Virus record (IMG/VR): IMGVR_UViG_3300042359_000646
Span: 1 to 64,000 of that record
DNA length: 64,000 nt
Source: a virus
Strand: one strand, 5' to 3'
Below the pieces are notes generated by a model that was not told the origin of the DNA, did no database searches, and saw only the letters and a list, made by a program, of their open reading frames with translations. This document shows, piece by piece, positions 7,974 through 18,133 of the stretch. Positions within the stretch are counted from its first letter, which is position 1, and the number at the start of each line of letters is the position of its first letter. The position numbers and the translations under genes were made by a program.

Positions 7974-8595
7974 AGTGTTTGAACGAAGTTGACATAGAAG
8001 CTAATTGTGGTACACCTCTACGACTAGGTAAAGCTTGACGAAGTTTAGATAACGCCTCACCAATTTTAGGTTTAGCTTCTTTTATAGCAGCTAAACCCAT
8101 CTTAGGAGCATCATGAAAATAAAACTTAGGTCTAGTTACTATTTGAGCCTTGGCTGTTTGTAACGCAGCTTTACCAGACTCACTCATAATTTCTCTTGGT
8201 GTTAACTTACGACCAAGTTCCTTTTGCTTATCGTAAACTCCTCGGACATTCCGATAAGTTGCAGACATTCCATCTGCAATAGGATTTCCCCAACCTTCAC
8301 TGTCGCGTAATACTTGACCCCCAGTTTCAAGTGCTGCTTTGGCAACACGTTGAGGCAATTTATCTCCTGCATTGGCTTGAAAGGTATCTTTAGCTGTCTT
8401 TGCCCATTTAGGGAAGTTAGTGGCGTTCATAGCTATAGGAAGCGCACTCAAATCACCAAAGCTAGGTTTATAGCCATAAATAAGGTTATAACCTGCGTGT
8501 TTTGCTGCATCAAAAGCGGAAGGAATGTCTACGTGTTGAAGAGCCTGAAGCCCCTCAAACATAAATTCAGCTTGTTGTGGTTGTTTAGTGGTCAT
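7960..8595 (-). CDS. Virion protein with Q-A-E-F near the N-terminus, unknown
   Basis: 211 residues, basic, mostly helical. Q-A-E-F at residues 8-11 fits the proposed cleavage motif, and the last six residues K-H-F-K-N-F echo the H-F-A-N-F tag at the opposite end. No enzymatic motif seen. It lies between the MuF-like gene and the protease operon, separated from the former by 108 bases, and its end overlaps the XRE gene on the other strand. Likely a head-internal protein, by motif and position only. Confidence 0.75.
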   Translation of the reverse strand: MTTKQPQQAEFMFEGLQALQHVDIPSAFDAAKHAGYNLIYGYKPSFGDLSALPIAMNATNFPKWAKTAKDTFQANAGDKLPQRVAKAALETGGQVLRDSEGWGNPIADGMSATYRNVRGVYDKQKELGRKLTPREIMSESGKAALQTAKAQIVTRPKFYFHDAPKMGLAAIKEAKPKIGEALSKLRQALPSRRGVPQLASMSTSFKHFKNF

Positions 8596-8703
8596 CTGTG
8601 TAAATGTAAAAGTATGTCGAAAAAGGAATATAGAACTCTCAATATGTTAATTCTATCAGATGTAGGAGGGAAGACTAGAATTATGAATAGAACGAGCGCT
8701 ACA

Positions 8704-10299
8704 TTAAACGCGATTGATGATTTGGACACTTTTAGCTACCTTATTTACTATATTCTTTTCTGCCCCAACAAAGTTGAGTGCTTCTAGTCCTGACTCTACT
8801 ATACGAGGCAAGTTGGCTGCATCTGGTATAGGTAATCGAGGCGTTGTGAATGTTGAGTAAATGGCTTTGGCAGTCGCATTACCTAGTGATTTGTTAGATG
8901 CTAGTAGTGCGAGTCCAGCGACAAATGCAGTAGCGGCGATAGCAATCTTAATTGGTGTACCTAAGCCGCCTTGAGGTGGTCGATTCGGAGGCTGTTTCTT
9001 GGGGTCAAAATCTTCTTCATCAATATCTTCAGAGAGCGACCAAAAACATTGGCACATCGGATGCAGGGGCAAAATAGGTCTAGCTGAATTGCGCCATACG
9101 GTAGGGTTTCCAGCTTTATAATTAATAACATCTCCGCTATTTCTTTGGTTTTCAATTATCTCAAACAAGTAGTACTCAAGACCATCTTGAAGTTCACAAT
9201 CTTCACAAGGTACTGGGTCAGTTCTTTTGCTTCCACTTGCTAATCTTTTATATCGGCTAATCAATGCGTACTCTCGGTCTACATTCCATCTAAAGCGCTT
9301 GTATCTGTCTGCCTTACCACCAAATGCTGCTACCTTACCGAAGTTGTATGCAATTGCCAACTCGGTCTTCACGATTACATCGGGTGACTGCTGCTTAAAT
9401 GCCCCTTGCAAGCCTTGTGTGTCTTTGTTGATAATGTTCCTAATTCGTACTTTGAGAAGGTTGAGGTCGTATTCGTACTTGTTGCGTTGGGACTTGATGT
9501 TAGTGATGTACTCTCGGTTGGCAGCTAGAAATATTGCCACTGCCTTACGGATATTTGCATTGCTTTCGGCTGAGTAAGATGCTTGTAATACTCTACGACG
9601 CTTACCAAGGTAGTTACTCGATATAAAGTTCTGTTTCTCATCACTACTACCGTACAAGAAGTTCATCATGGCAGCTTTGGCGCTGTTTGTGCTATCGCTT
9701 ATTTTGTTGAGCATATAGACATTGCGCGACACTTCATCCGCTATCTTGACGCGCTCTTGGATTTTGGCTACTTCGTTGATATTGGTCTGCTCTGCTCGTT
9801 GGTTTAATAAGTTCTGAACAGCTTTTTTGGTAAGCGCGTATCTGGCTCGATTTTGCATATTTTGCCCGTAGTCATCATTGGCTGCAAACTCTGCTGATAG
9901 CTCTTTGGTATCTTCAGTTATCACCTGCGTGTCAAAGTACTTGCGAATATCATCATCGCCATACTCGTACAAATAGTCGTACATCTGATGTCTAAGCGCC
10001 AACTTAATCATCGACTCAAAATTGGTAGTCAGAACTTTACCGAACTCGACCTGCACCTTAGCAAAATACTTGTTAGTGATATCACTCACATTCTTTTCTG
10101 CAAAACGTTCGTAGAGCTTGTCTGGTACTTCATAGATACTTACATTAGATTTGGCAATCCATTTAGCTAATTCATCCACAAAGGTGTTCTTGGCAAAGTC
10201 GCTATTAATTGCTCTACGAACTTGCAACACTGATTCGGCTAGTGCTTTGAAATACTCTTGGGTCTTGAACTCTTTGAAGCTATTGGACTGTTTTCGCAT
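8704..10299 (-). CDS. MuF-like minor head protein (head morphogenesis)
   Basis: 531 residues from the ATG at 10299; a GTG at 10335 would add 12 residues but would cover the promoter-like ATATGTATATC. The C-terminal half has the order typical of SPP1 gp7/Mu F proteins: a helix starting V-K-T-E-L-A, then Cys pairs C-E-D-C and H-P-M-C-Q-C with W, which usually bind metal. Such proteins sit near the portal, and some are ejected with DNA. A hydrophobic segment (I-A-I-A-A-T-A-F-V-A-G-L-A-L-L) follows near residue 465, then a tail of about 60 residues. S-A-E-F near residue 137 could be another protease site. Placed upstream of the protease, as in many phages. Confidence 0.75.
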   Translation of the reverse strand: MRKQSNSFKEFKTQEYFKALAESVLQVRRAINSDFAKNTFVDELAKWIAKSNVSIYEVPDKLYERFAEKNVSDITNKYFAKVQVEFGKVLTTNFESMIKLALRHQMYDYLYEYGDDDIRKYFDTQVITEDTKELSAEFAANDDYGQNMQNRARYALTKKAVQNLLNQRAEQTNINEVAKIQERVKIADEVSRNVYMLNKISDSTNSAKAAMMNFLYGSSDEKQNFISSNYLGKRRRVLQASYSAESNANIRKAVAIFLAANREYITNIKSQRNKYEYDLNLLKVRIRNIINKDTQGLQGAFKQQSPDVIVKTELAIAYNFGKVAAFGGKADRYKRFRWNVDREYALISRYKRLASGSKRTDPVPCEDCELQDGLEYYLFEIIENQRNSGDVINYKAGNPTVWRNSARPILPLHPMCQCFWSLSEDIDEEDFDPKKQPPNRPPQGGLGTPIKIAIAATAFVAGLALLASNKSLGNATAKAIYSTFTTPRLPIPDAANLPRIVESGLEALNFVGAEKNIVNKVAKSVQIINRV

Positions 10300-10336
10300 G
10301 GTGCTAAGATGAAATTGATATGTATATCTTAACACT
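10300..10336. promoter_or_regulatory. Divergent promoter region with ATATGTATATC element
   Basis: Between the MuF-like gene (leftward) and the next rightward gene lies the palindrome GATAT-GT-ATATC at 10317-10328. The 11-mer ATATGTATATC is repeated at 20184-20194, again between two divergent genes (terL and the terS unit). A shared regulator or late promoter element is likely. Confidence 0.45.
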
Positions 10337-10894
10337 ATGTCACAACCTACACCAGAACCTTACGTCGATACCGTAAGGAAGCAGAAAGAGAAAGACCTCA
10401 TTAATGTCACCAAGAAGACGCGCAAGCACATTCCTGCCTATGTTTTTCAAGCTCATGCCAATTTACTTGAGCGATTTCCAGATTCAGGACATTTTCTAAC
10501 TCCAGCATTTGTCTACCAAACACTTCGCGAGATTACCAAGGCGGCTAAGGCTCAACTATGTGCTGATGAAACTTCGACCATTGACATTTTTGGGTTAGGT
10601 AAATTGGTACTGCTCCGAAAGAAAGCTTACAGGAGCGAAGACAAGACCAAGCAGCAGCTATATTTGAAGTTCAGGCACTCCAATGTCTTCTTGTATGAAA
10701 TTCGCAGACATCACGGTACAGCCACACCAGCCGAACTCAAGACACTAGAAAAGTCTGACAATTACATGAAGGAATTGCAAACTAAACGTGAGAAGTTCTT
10801 ACGCGAACGGGAAATGAAGCGAAAGGGCGAACTCGATGAACTTGACCCAAGCAATTATTTGAGTCAATTTTCAGGTGTACTAGACCTTAACTAA
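10337..10894 (+). CDS. Unknown protein with a weak HU/IHF-like segment
   Basis: 185 residues, rich in Lys and Arg. The part from about 52 to 105 reads like the HU/IHF fold: a helix with I-T-K-A-A-K-A, then I-D-I-F-G-L-G-K-L-V-L-L-R-K-K-A, resembling the beta-arm entry G-F-G-x-F of HU. The C-terminal 60 residues are a charged helix. This would make it a phage DNA-binding protein, but the match is short and by eye. It reads against its neighbours and overlaps the end of the fibre gene by 4 bases. Confidence 0.6.
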   Translation: MSQPTPEPYVDTVRKQKEKDLINVTKKTRKHIPAYVFQAHANLLERFPDSGHFLTPAFVYQTLREITKAAKAQLCADETSTIDIFGLGKLVLLRKKAYRSEDKTKQQLYLKFRHSNVFLYEIRRHHGTATPAELKTLEKSDNYMKELQTKREKFLREREMKRKGELDELDPSNYLSQFSGVLDLN

Positions 10895-13800
10895 ACTGCA
10901 TAAGCACTACTAGGCGGCGAGAAGCTTGCGCCGTTGTAAAGCGAAATTCTTCGATATACCACAAAAGAATCCAAATTGATGTTCAAGCCGCTTGTAGTTA
11001 TTGCAGTGGCTTGTCCTATTTGTGCAGGTGTATTCCAGTCACGGTACTCGTAGTCATCAGCAGCTTCATATACTCGAACTCCACCAACATACAACCTCAT
11101 TGTTCCATTTTGTCTTGTTAGGGCAATGTGATTGAACACAGTCGAGGATAGTGGCAAAACGACAGAAAAGAGAGCAAGCCCAAGTATTAGAGAGCGCCCT
11201 AAGTACAATCGGTCGGTAGAAAAGAATAGCGAAATTCCTTGTTGTGTGTAGATGTTAACCACCTCACCATCAGTAGCTTGGTCAGTAAGCAGCCAACCCG
11301 CAATTGTAAAATCGCCCGACAGAAAAGAGAAGTCTGAGTCATTTGGTATTTGCACATAAGCTGGCACACTGTTCTTGGCGATAGGGAAGCTGGCGGCTCC
11401 GAACTTCTTGGTCACAGTGTCAAGTACCGAAATGTTGCTACTCAAGGTCTTGGCGCGATAACTCTGGTCAACGATGCTGCTATCGAAGTTCAGTAACGTA
11501 ACTATTTTAGCTGGCTGGTAGTAGTCGCGAATGCTTCGCTCGATGGCAGAAAAAGAAGTTGGACTAATCTTGTAGTCCACAATACAAAACATGGCTACAC
11601 TGCCTTTTACACTCCTGTCCTCGAACACCCTGTCCTTAGCAATGGAATTGATGGTAACTAGGTCAGTCGAGTTGAAAATGACTACGCTTAGCGATTCTTC
11701 AGGTAGCACATAATCACGCTCTCTTTCTGCACCGTTCGCCCAAACGTCCCCGTAGAAGTCATTTGCCAGTAATTCTCCATTGTTCCCAGAATTGAAAATG
11801 TTGTTGCTATCCTGACCAAATAGGAAAGCTGTACCAGTCTGCCCTGCTTTGCGGATGTAAGCCATGATGAAACAGTAACCACTACTACTGCTAGGAGTAC
11901 CAAAGTCGAGGTGCGAAGAGCCATCTATGTTGAATCGAGCCGCAGGTAGTCCATCAAGTTGAGTTGGGGTAGTATAGTTTACTGCGTTCACTCCTAAAAG
12001 CTCTTGACCATTTGTTCTGTATTCATCTAGTTGGAGTATGTTACCGCTTGATAGTGTAACGGTTTCAGGTGTGACGATGAAAAATGAACTGAAGGTATTA
12101 AGCAGTCCTTTCAAGTTGATGTAAAGCTGATTAGTAAGTAAAGTGATGCTGACGTTAAAACTGAAAGTGACAGACTCGGTAGCTGTGTAGGCTCGGATGG
12201 CGAAACTGATAAAATCGTCGGTCGGGCAAGTAAAGGTGAGGTCGTTGCCAGTTATTGTTGCCGAGTAGTGGTTGACCAGTATTTCATAGCTGACTGCGTT
12301 GCCAGCAATTTCAGTGACCTTTTTGTTGAGGTTAACAATAACGTCAGAGCTATATCTAAACTCAGTTGAAGTGTTAAACAACAGTAAAGTAGAATCAAAA
12401 AACTTGTTGGCTAGTAAGTGTGTAGCGGTGGTTAGTTCAGCTTCGCTCAATGCAACAGACCAACCAATGAAATACAGTAGTTCCCCTTTCAGTTGAGAAG
12501 AGAATCCACTAAAGCCTATTGAAGAAGTTGCATTAGTAGCCGCGATGATTGCGCCGTATTCTATGGGTTGGCGATAATTAAAAGTATTGACCCCAACTTT
12601 GTTGACTTTTGTGTTCAACTGCGTTATAGCTGTAGTTCCAAACACATCATCACTGGTTCCTGTAGTCCAAAGAACACCATTGGCAAATATATCTGGAAAG
12701 CCGTTAGCCATGAAGCGTTCACCAGTTTGTTTCTGCTTATATACCCAAATGAAGGTTTTGCAATTGACTGAAGTGCCTGAGAGTGAACGAGGATTGAGAG
12801 AACTATTGGTGATGAAGGAAGAGGTCGTACCGTTGTAAGTTATTTGGTTGACCGAATCGGCTGTGCTGGTGACGTACAGAGGCTTATCAGGTAATCGGCG
12901 TGAGTCTTCCCATTTAGTTATGTTGCCAAAATTATCGGTGTAAATTCCGTAAGGTATGTCATCTACATCTTTTAACGTGGAAAGTGATACCGCTATGTTT
13001 GATTGTTGTGGTAAGTCAAGAATAAAGGGGTCTGCTATTACAGTTTCTAGTGAAAAACTAAAATAAGACACCATACTATTGCTGTTAGTGATGCTGATGC
13101 TAAAACTACCATCAAAAACTTCAGGTATATAACCTGATAAAACTGAACCTGTGAAGCTTAGTCCTAAACCACTTGGAGATATATAACTGTACGAAGTGAT
13201 ATCAAAAAATTCGTCAATTGCGATAGTCGCAAAGTCAAAGCTAAAATAAGCCCCAACAAATGCTCTAAATGATGGTTGAGATGAAATAACTACGCCATTG
13301 TAAGCAATATATATTTGAGCTAACTTAGCTTCTACTGATGCCAATATATCTAACGGGCAAGGTGATGATGATGTGATGATTGCAGCTATTTTTCCACGAA
13401 CACTGAAGTTGCTAGTCCCATTTTTACCCCCAAAACCTGTAATAGTTTCATACTCGTTGCTATTGGATATATTGGTGACACTTAAAATTCTTGAGGTGTT
13501 AAGGGGAACGAACGTTGTTGGTGCTACTGCTCGACTATTTATTCTTGATGTAGCATTGTAAACAGAGTTGTTAGCTAAAGGCTCTTGCGCCCAAAGACTA
13601 GCACCGCCAGAAGGAAAAGCATCATAAAGAAAAGGTGGGTCGCCTAGTGTTTGACGAGGGGCATATATTAGAAAGCTACCTGACTCCCTTGTAAGGTAAA
13701 CGAGAATAATTGTACCTACATTGATAGGTCTGTTGAAAAATAGTTGTTGATTACCAGTATCTGAGAAGTTTATGCTTGGCTGATTATTAAACTGGCTATC

Positions 13801-14043
13801 GTTAGGTATTAATGTAGGTCTATTGCTTGTAGCTTGTAGATAGTTACCATCGAAAAGCAAGTTGTAAATGGTTTGGACTTGATTGTTGTCTCCAGTAGTA
13901 CCTATCTTCGAGAACTCTAGATATTCTGGGTCACATAAATACAGACCATTCAAATCTGGTATTAACTTTGCAACGTCATAAACCTGACTAGTATATGAGT
14001 AACCACCAGAAAAAGAATGATTAAATGCTGCCGATAATTTCAT
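10891..14043 (-). CDS. Large tail fibre or spike with lectin-like repeats
   Basis: 1050 residues, Ser/Thr/Asn-rich and beta-strand-like. Three related units begin near residues 25, 365 and 690, each with a short D-x-x-x-G linker and a jelly-roll-like stretch (for example P-S-I-N-F-S-D, then I-I-L-V-Y; A-R-F-N-I-D-G, then C-F-I-M-A-Y-I-R-K). Ig- or cadherin-like spacers sit between them (about 270-355 and 585-640). The last 180 residues form a LamG/concanavalin-A-like domain with F-T-I-A-G-W-L, F-N-H-I-A-L-T-R and M-R-L-Y-V-G-G-V. Host-receptor recognition is the usual role. Its start overlaps the upstream 175-residue gene by 23 bases. Confidence 0.75.
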   Translation of the reverse strand: MKLSAAFNHSFSGGYSYTSQVYDVAKLIPDLNGLYLCDPEYLEFSKIGTTGDNNQVQTIYNLLFDGNYLQATSNRPTLIPNDSQFNNQPSINFSDTGNQQLFFNRPINVGTIILVYLTRESGSFLIYAPRQTLGDPPFLYDAFPSGGASLWAQEPLANNSVYNATSRINSRAVAPTTFVPLNTSRILSVTNISNSNEYETITGFGGKNGTSNFSVRGKIAAIITSSSPCPLDILASVEAKLAQIYIAYNGVVISSQPSFRAFVGAYFSFDFATIAIDEFFDITSYSYISPSGLGLSFTGSVLSGYIPEVFDGSFSISITNSNSMVSYFSFSLETVIADPFILDLPQQSNIAVSLSTLKDVDDIPYGIYTDNFGNITKWEDSRRLPDKPLYVTSTADSVNQITYNGTTSSFITNSSLNPRSLSGTSVNCKTFIWVYKQKQTGERFMANGFPDIFANGVLWTTGTSDDVFGTTAITQLNTKVNKVGVNTFNYRQPIEYGAIIAATNATSSIGFSGFSSQLKGELLYFIGWSVALSEAELTTATHLLANKFFDSTLLLFNTSTEFRYSSDVIVNLNKKVTEIAGNAVSYEILVNHYSATITGNDLTFTCPTDDFISFAIRAYTATESVTFSFNVSITLLTNQLYINLKGLLNTFSSFFIVTPETVTLSSGNILQLDEYRTNGQELLGVNAVNYTTPTQLDGLPAARFNIDGSSHLDFGTPSSSSGYCFIMAYIRKAGQTGTAFLFGQDSNNIFNSGNNGELLANDFYGDVWANGAERERDYVLPEESLSVVIFNSTDLVTINSIAKDRVFEDRSVKGSVAMFCIVDYKISPTSFSAIERSIRDYYQPAKIVTLLNFDSSIVDQSYRAKTLSSNISVLDTVTKKFGAASFPIAKNSVPAYVQIPNDSDFSFLSGDFTIAGWLLTDQATDGEVVNIYTQQGISLFFSTDRLYLGRSLILGLALFSVVLPLSSTVFNHIALTRQNGTMRLYVGGVRVYEAADDYEYRDWNTPAQIGQATAITTSGLNINLDSFVVYRRISLYNGASFSPPSSAYAV

Positions 14044-14548
14044 CGAGCTTCACTTTGGTATAGGCTATGAGGAGATTAGCCACAATATTTTTTGAGTTAG
14101 GGAATTGCAAGTCCTTCCATGTCTGCAAGAATAGCAACCACCCCCCGTCTTTGGTCACGTAATTCTTTATTGCATCAAGCTCTGCTTCACTTAGAGGTAC
14201 AGTTGTTTTGGTCTTAGTAGCTACTAACTGAGGTAAGGGAGGAAGTACGGCACAGTCAGGACAATCACGCACTACTGACCGCCAAGCCTCGACTGCATCT
14301 TTTGTTGCTTTTGTAAGATGTTTCGCGCTACTTACCCAGTCCACGCTAGCCAATGCTTCTTTTCTGCGCTCTTGGCTTACACCTATTTGTTGTGGTGCAA
14401 TTTCTTCAGGTGCAGGGGTAAACCCATACAAAGATAAGGTGTCGTCATCAATATAGGACGGCTCTACTACCGTACCCAATTCGTTGAGCAGCAATAATAT
14501 GGCTCTAGCACGATTTATTAATTGACCTTCCTTGTTTCTGTACAGCAT
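14021..14548 (-). CDS. Small protein in the tail-fibre cluster, unknown
   Basis: 175 residues, helical, with Pro-rich linkers (around 48-56 and 102-110) and no membrane segment. It sits between the predicted membrane protein and the large fibre gene, overlapping the latter by 23 bases. Genes in this place are often fibre assembly chaperones, but no family signature is visible here. Confidence 0.65.
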   Translation of the reverse strand: MLYRNKEGQLINRARAILLLLNELGTVVEPSYIDDDTLSLYGFTPAPEEIAPQQIGVSQERRKEALASVDWVSSAKHLTKATKDAVEAWRSVVRDCPDCAVLPPLPQLVATKTKTTVPLSEAELDAIKNYVTKDGGWLLFLQTWKDLQFPNSKNIVANLLIAYTKVKLDEIIGSI

Positions 14549-14554
14549 TGGTGG

Positions 14555-15310
14555 CTACAAACCTAATTTTTTCTTTATCCAGTGTACCACTTTAGTAGTC
14601 CTAGAAGTGCCTCTGTCGTATATAAGGCTGTTTACTCGCATCACTTTTTGATAAGCCGAGTTTGTAACAGAGGAACTCCAACCAACTTCCCCTCCTCTAG
14701 ATACTTCACATTTTTCAGGGCTGTCGTATTGAATGAAAATAGCTCCATAAGGGTCGGTGAGAACGTCATCTTGAAGCAACATCACATACTGACCAAACAT
14801 ATAGCAATTAATTAAGAATCTGCGTTGCTGGATAGATATAGTTGGCAAATCTCTATTAATGTGAATAAAAGTTTTGTGAGCGCCAAGCGTTTTTAAAAAT
14901 TCATAGTCATTAGAACTGAAAACGGAAATTGTATCTAAGTCTTTTGTTTTATGAAGCACAGACTCTACGCCAAATCTAGTAGCTTCTGCAAGAGTTGAAA
15001 TTCTGCGCCAGTGGTAAAGGATATTCTGTTTACCGTTATGGAAGCCTGTAATGAGTACTCTATCGGCTTGAGTCAATTCACGTAACTCTACCGCTATATC
15101 GTCAAGATTTTCAAGTAACTGCAAATCCGCCCCACGTAAAAGGTCTATAGCAAATCCTACTGGCTTAGACTTAAGGATAAGCACCAAATTCGTGATAAAA
15201 ATGAGGGTCAGCAATAGCGGTGTAGATTGTGGGGGAAGCGTCACAGGATACCCGAATATATCTAAAGAGGGATTCTCAGTTTGCTGACCCTCATATTGCT
15301 TAAGTCCCAT
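14555..15310 (-). CDS. Unknown protein, one N-terminal hydrophobic segment, possible GAF-like domain
   Basis: 251 residues. Residues about 29-46 (T-P-L-L-L-T-L-I-F-I-T-N-L-V-L-I-L) are hydrophobic enough for one membrane helix. The part 70-215 alternates helix and strand in a pattern reminiscent of a GAF sensor fold: E-L-T-Q-A-D-R-V-L-I-T-G-F-H-N-G near its start and Y-G-A-I-F-I-Q-Y-D near its end. This is only a fold impression. Its start overlaps the upstream fibre-type gene by 11 bases. An odd member of the tail-fibre cluster. Confidence 0.6.
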   Translation of the reverse strand: MGLKQYEGQQTENPSLDIFGYPVTLPPQSTPLLLTLIFITNLVLILKSKPVGFAIDLLRGADLQLLENLDDIAVELRELTQADRVLITGFHNGKQNILYHWRRISTLAEATRFGVESVLHKTKDLDTISVFSSNDYEFLKTLGAHKTFIHINRDLPTISIQQRRFLINCYMFGQYVMLLQDDVLTDPYGAIFIQYDSPEKCEVSRGGEVGWSSSVTNSAYQKVMRVNSLIYDRGTSRTTKVVHWIKKKLGL

Positions 15311-16295
15311 TAGAAAATGACCCCATATTACGATTTTTGTGTAAAATAACTACTTTTATCTTAACATCATCCTTATATATCAGTAAGGTGTAGGTATTCT
15401 CTGGTTTGCTTATCTTAGGTAAATATCCGTTCTCAAATCTTATATCTGCATCTGCTTTGAAACTTACAATACCAGTAAAATTACTTAGATTGAGAGTGAA
15501 AAACTTAAGATGGTTGTTATTAATAACTAGTTGTATGTTCAGTACCTTCACTCCATTGGTGCAGACTACGTTAGTTTCGGAATGCTGGATAGTGTCAATA
15601 ATGAGACTTGATAGTGGCTGTGTTGCTGATATGTTTTGGCAGTTATATATTAGATTATTAAGTGATTTTCCATTGCAGTTAAGCGCACCTCCAAGTACAG
15701 GCGACCTATCCCACCTAATACTTAATGGAAGCACTTTTTTAGTGTTACCAAAACCCCCTTGATTAGTTGGAGCAAAATTAGATACTAGGCAAGCATAAGG
15801 TATCGGAGCTAACTCATACTCTATATCATCAAATTTACTTAGTGCCGAAGCTTCAGGGGCATAGTACCACTCTTCGTTTGAGGCATTATAAGTTAGTGCA
15901 TATTTGTTTGGCGCTACCGTATTTACTACATCACTCAGTTGTTTTATCTGATATTCTTTTCTGACCGTGTTAATAACTTGCCCCAAAGAGTTGACTGCCA
16001 AGTAAGTGCCAGCACCACCTATTACTACACCTGAAATATCTCTTAAGTAGATGTTAGGTACGGTTGTCGTTAGTTGCCCTTTGTAAAAACGAAGGATAGC
16101 TCCATCAGAGTATGTATAGTACTTAATAAAGTCTTTAAGGTTGCGTTTGCTATTACCTACAATTGCTACACTATTTTTATATGTCTTTGTGGTTATGTTT
16201 TTAGACATAAATCCTAAAAGCAAAGTGCCTACAGGAATCAGATTGTAGTCAGCAGTATTTTCATTTACTGTATGTGGAAATATGCTAACGCTCAT
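15300..16295 (-). CDS. Probable tail fibre protein
   Basis: 331 residues, beta-rich and rich in Asn, Thr and Ser. Residues around 115-155 carry the motif I-K-Q-L-S-D-V-V followed by a short W-Y-Y-A-P strand, like the L-S-D-V repeats of the next fibre gene upstream. Start overlaps that gene's stop by 4 bases and the end overlaps the next gene by 11. Most likely a short fibre or fibre tip. Confidence 0.65.
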   Translation of the reverse strand: MSVSIFPHTVNENTADYNLIPVGTLLLGFMSKNITTKTYKNSVAIVGNSKRNLKDFIKYYTYSDGAILRFYKGQLTTTVPNIYLRDISGVVIGGAGTYLAVNSLGQVINTVRKEYQIKQLSDVVNTVAPNKYALTYNASNEEWYYAPEASALSKFDDIEYELAPIPYACLVSNFAPTNQGGFGNTKKVLPLSIRWDRSPVLGGALNCNGKSLNNLIYNCQNISATQPLSSLIIDTIQHSETNVVCTNGVKVLNIQLVINNNHLKFFTLNLSNFTGIVSFKADADIRFENGYLPKISKPENTYTLLIYKDDVKIKVVILHKNRNMGSFSNGT

Positions 16296-18133
16296 GAGAA
16301 TATCTGATTACCAATACTGTGGTGAAAGTAATTGAACGACTGCGAGTGAACTACATCTTCAAGACCACCCAAGCGCCCAAACCTCATAGCTGGAGGCTGA
16401 TAAACTGCATCTGTATAGCGACCTTTACCTACCGTCAATCGAACTGAATCAAGTCGCCCAATCATACTTATAGTTGCCGAAGAGATAGCTAAATTAGTAA
16501 CTCCAGAATCAATCATAAGCCCTGTTTTTTCTGTCAACAATTGACCATCACAATGCACCTTGATGCTCGTCCCAACTCGCGTGACAGAAAAGAATATGTA
16601 GCGGCTGTTCTGGTATCTAAAAAGTCGGTTGGCGTTATCAAATGTGTAGGTGTTAGCGCCAATAACCAGAGTGAACGTGAGGTTTTGTGTACTGGTTGTT
16701 AATTGACCTGTATAACTAATCTTAAAGTTGGTTGAGTCAAAATATTTGTGTGTGACTGACGTAGTTGATTCGTAAAATGCTGTGTTTTGGTATTGCAGAT
16801 AAAATTCAAATGTGAAGTCGCCTGTGACATTGATAGTGGCAGCAGGGGTGATGGTAATGGTGTCGATGCTGTTATCGAACTCTGCAATTTGGTTAGGGAT
16901 GCCGAAGGTCGTGATGTCAGTATCTTGTTGCGTTACCCCTAATATTGCAACTGGAACTGATAAGCTACTCTTGTCCTCATACCAAAGCTTGCTGCGCCAT
17001 GATTGCGCCTCAAAGTCGAGTAATAGTTTGACATACTTGAAATAGTCGTCGTATAGTTTAGGAGCCGCCAGTAGTTGTGCTTGGTTATCTACGATGTCAT
17101 ATCGCCATGCAGGTATTCCGCCTTGCCCCAGCGCAGCTATATTAAGTGCAGTTGCTGTGACGTAAGTAGTAATTGTTCCCCCGACGTTTTGAACCAGTAC
17201 TGTGATGATGTCAGTTTTGCCATTGCCTGATAGCTTGATAGCTCTACCATCTTCGTACTTGACGTTAGTTAGACCGCCAATGAGAATCTGACCAGTGTTT
17301 TGCCGTATCTCAATCAACATCACGGCTGCTTGATTATTTGCTGGCGCGATTTGTGGCAACAAGATGCACTGTGATTGAGTTTCTACGGCTACACCCGTTA
17401 CAATCCAATAATCCGCAGTAACATAAGGCAGATTAATAGTGGGAGCATTACCCACCACTGTACCAATATTAGTAAAAGAATTATAAAGATAATTGCCATT
17501 GGCGTTAAGGTTTGCACCCAATGTCGGGTTAGGGTCACGAACAATTTGCAGGTCTTGATTGCTCCAGACAGTCCCGCCAACATCAAGTGAAAGTATTTGG
17601 AATCGGTGTGGGTCGTCTACTAATCCTGTAGTTGGAGTTATCTCAACGTCATCAAGTTCATTTACTAAGTTGATTCTATTGCGAGGCTTCCATCTTGCTG
17701 CGGTTGCGTCCCAATACAATACTTGATTGTTTTCTAGTGTGCTTAAATCTACGTCTGTAAGCTGTGACAATGCATAATCTGGACTTGCATTCACATAGGC
17801 TTCACGAAGCGCGTCATAGCGCAAATACTGTCCATTTGTGGGACTGTTTATTTCTACATCACTAAGCCTAGTGAGACTGCCAATCTGTGATGTTGCTGTA
17901 AAACCGTTGCCTTGCTTGACTAGGAAATCGCCTTCACGCGCATTAGTTATATTGATATCTTGAAGCTCCGTAAACTTCTGAACCCCCTTGCCAATCTCCA
18001 GTACTTTGCCAGTGAAGTCCTTCGTATAAAGAACTGCTTGCTCATCTTTAAGCGCTAAGACAAGTTCACCAACAGCAATTTCGTGTGGTGCTGGTAGTGA
18101 GTCGCTGTTTAAGGTGTGTTTAAGAATTGACAC
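16292..18133 (-). CDS. Tail fibre with L-x-D-V repeats and C-terminal LamG-like domain
   Basis: 613 residues from a GTG start overlapping the upstream stop by 14 bases. N-terminal 180 residues contain four or more repeats of the phage fibre type: L-[T/S/D]-D-V-[D/E]-[L/I], then about 12 residues and a G-Q-Y-L-x-Y-D or N-Q-V-L-Y-W-D strand. The C-terminal part (about 420-590) looks like a LamG/concanavalin-A fold: G-D-F-T-F-E-F-Y-L, a R-Y-I-F-F-S-V-T-R-V strand, then I-G-R-L-D-S-V-R-L-T-V-G. Probable receptor-binding fibre. Confidence 0.75.
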   Translation of the reverse strand: MSILKHTLNSDSLPAPHEIAVGELVLALKDEQAVLYTKDFTGKVLEIGKGVQKFTELQDINITNAREGDFLVKQGNGFTATSQIGSLTRLSDVEINSPTNGQYLRYDALREAYVNASPDYALSQLTDVDLSTLENNQVLYWDATAARWKPRNRINLVNELDDVEITPTTGLVDDPHRFQILSLDVGGTVWSNQDLQIVRDPNPTLGANLNANGNYLYNSFTNIGTVVGNAPTINLPYVTADYWIVTGVAVETQSQCILLPQIAPANNQAAVMLIEIRQNTGQILIGGLTNVKYEDGRAIKLSGNGKTDIITVLVQNVGGTITTYVTATALNIAALGQGGIPAWRYDIVDNQAQLLAAPKLYDDYFKYVKLLLDFEAQSWRSKLWYEDKSSLSVPVAILGVTQQDTDITTFGIPNQIAEFDNSIDTITITPAATINVTGDFTFEFYLQYQNTAFYESTTSVTHKYFDSTNFKISYTGQLTTSTQNLTFTLVIGANTYTFDNANRLFRYQNSRYIFFSVTRVGTSIKVHCDGQLLTEKTGLMIDSGVTNLAISSATISMIGRLDSVRLTVGKGRYTDAVYQPPAMRFGRLGGLEDVVHSQSFNYFHHSIGNQIFS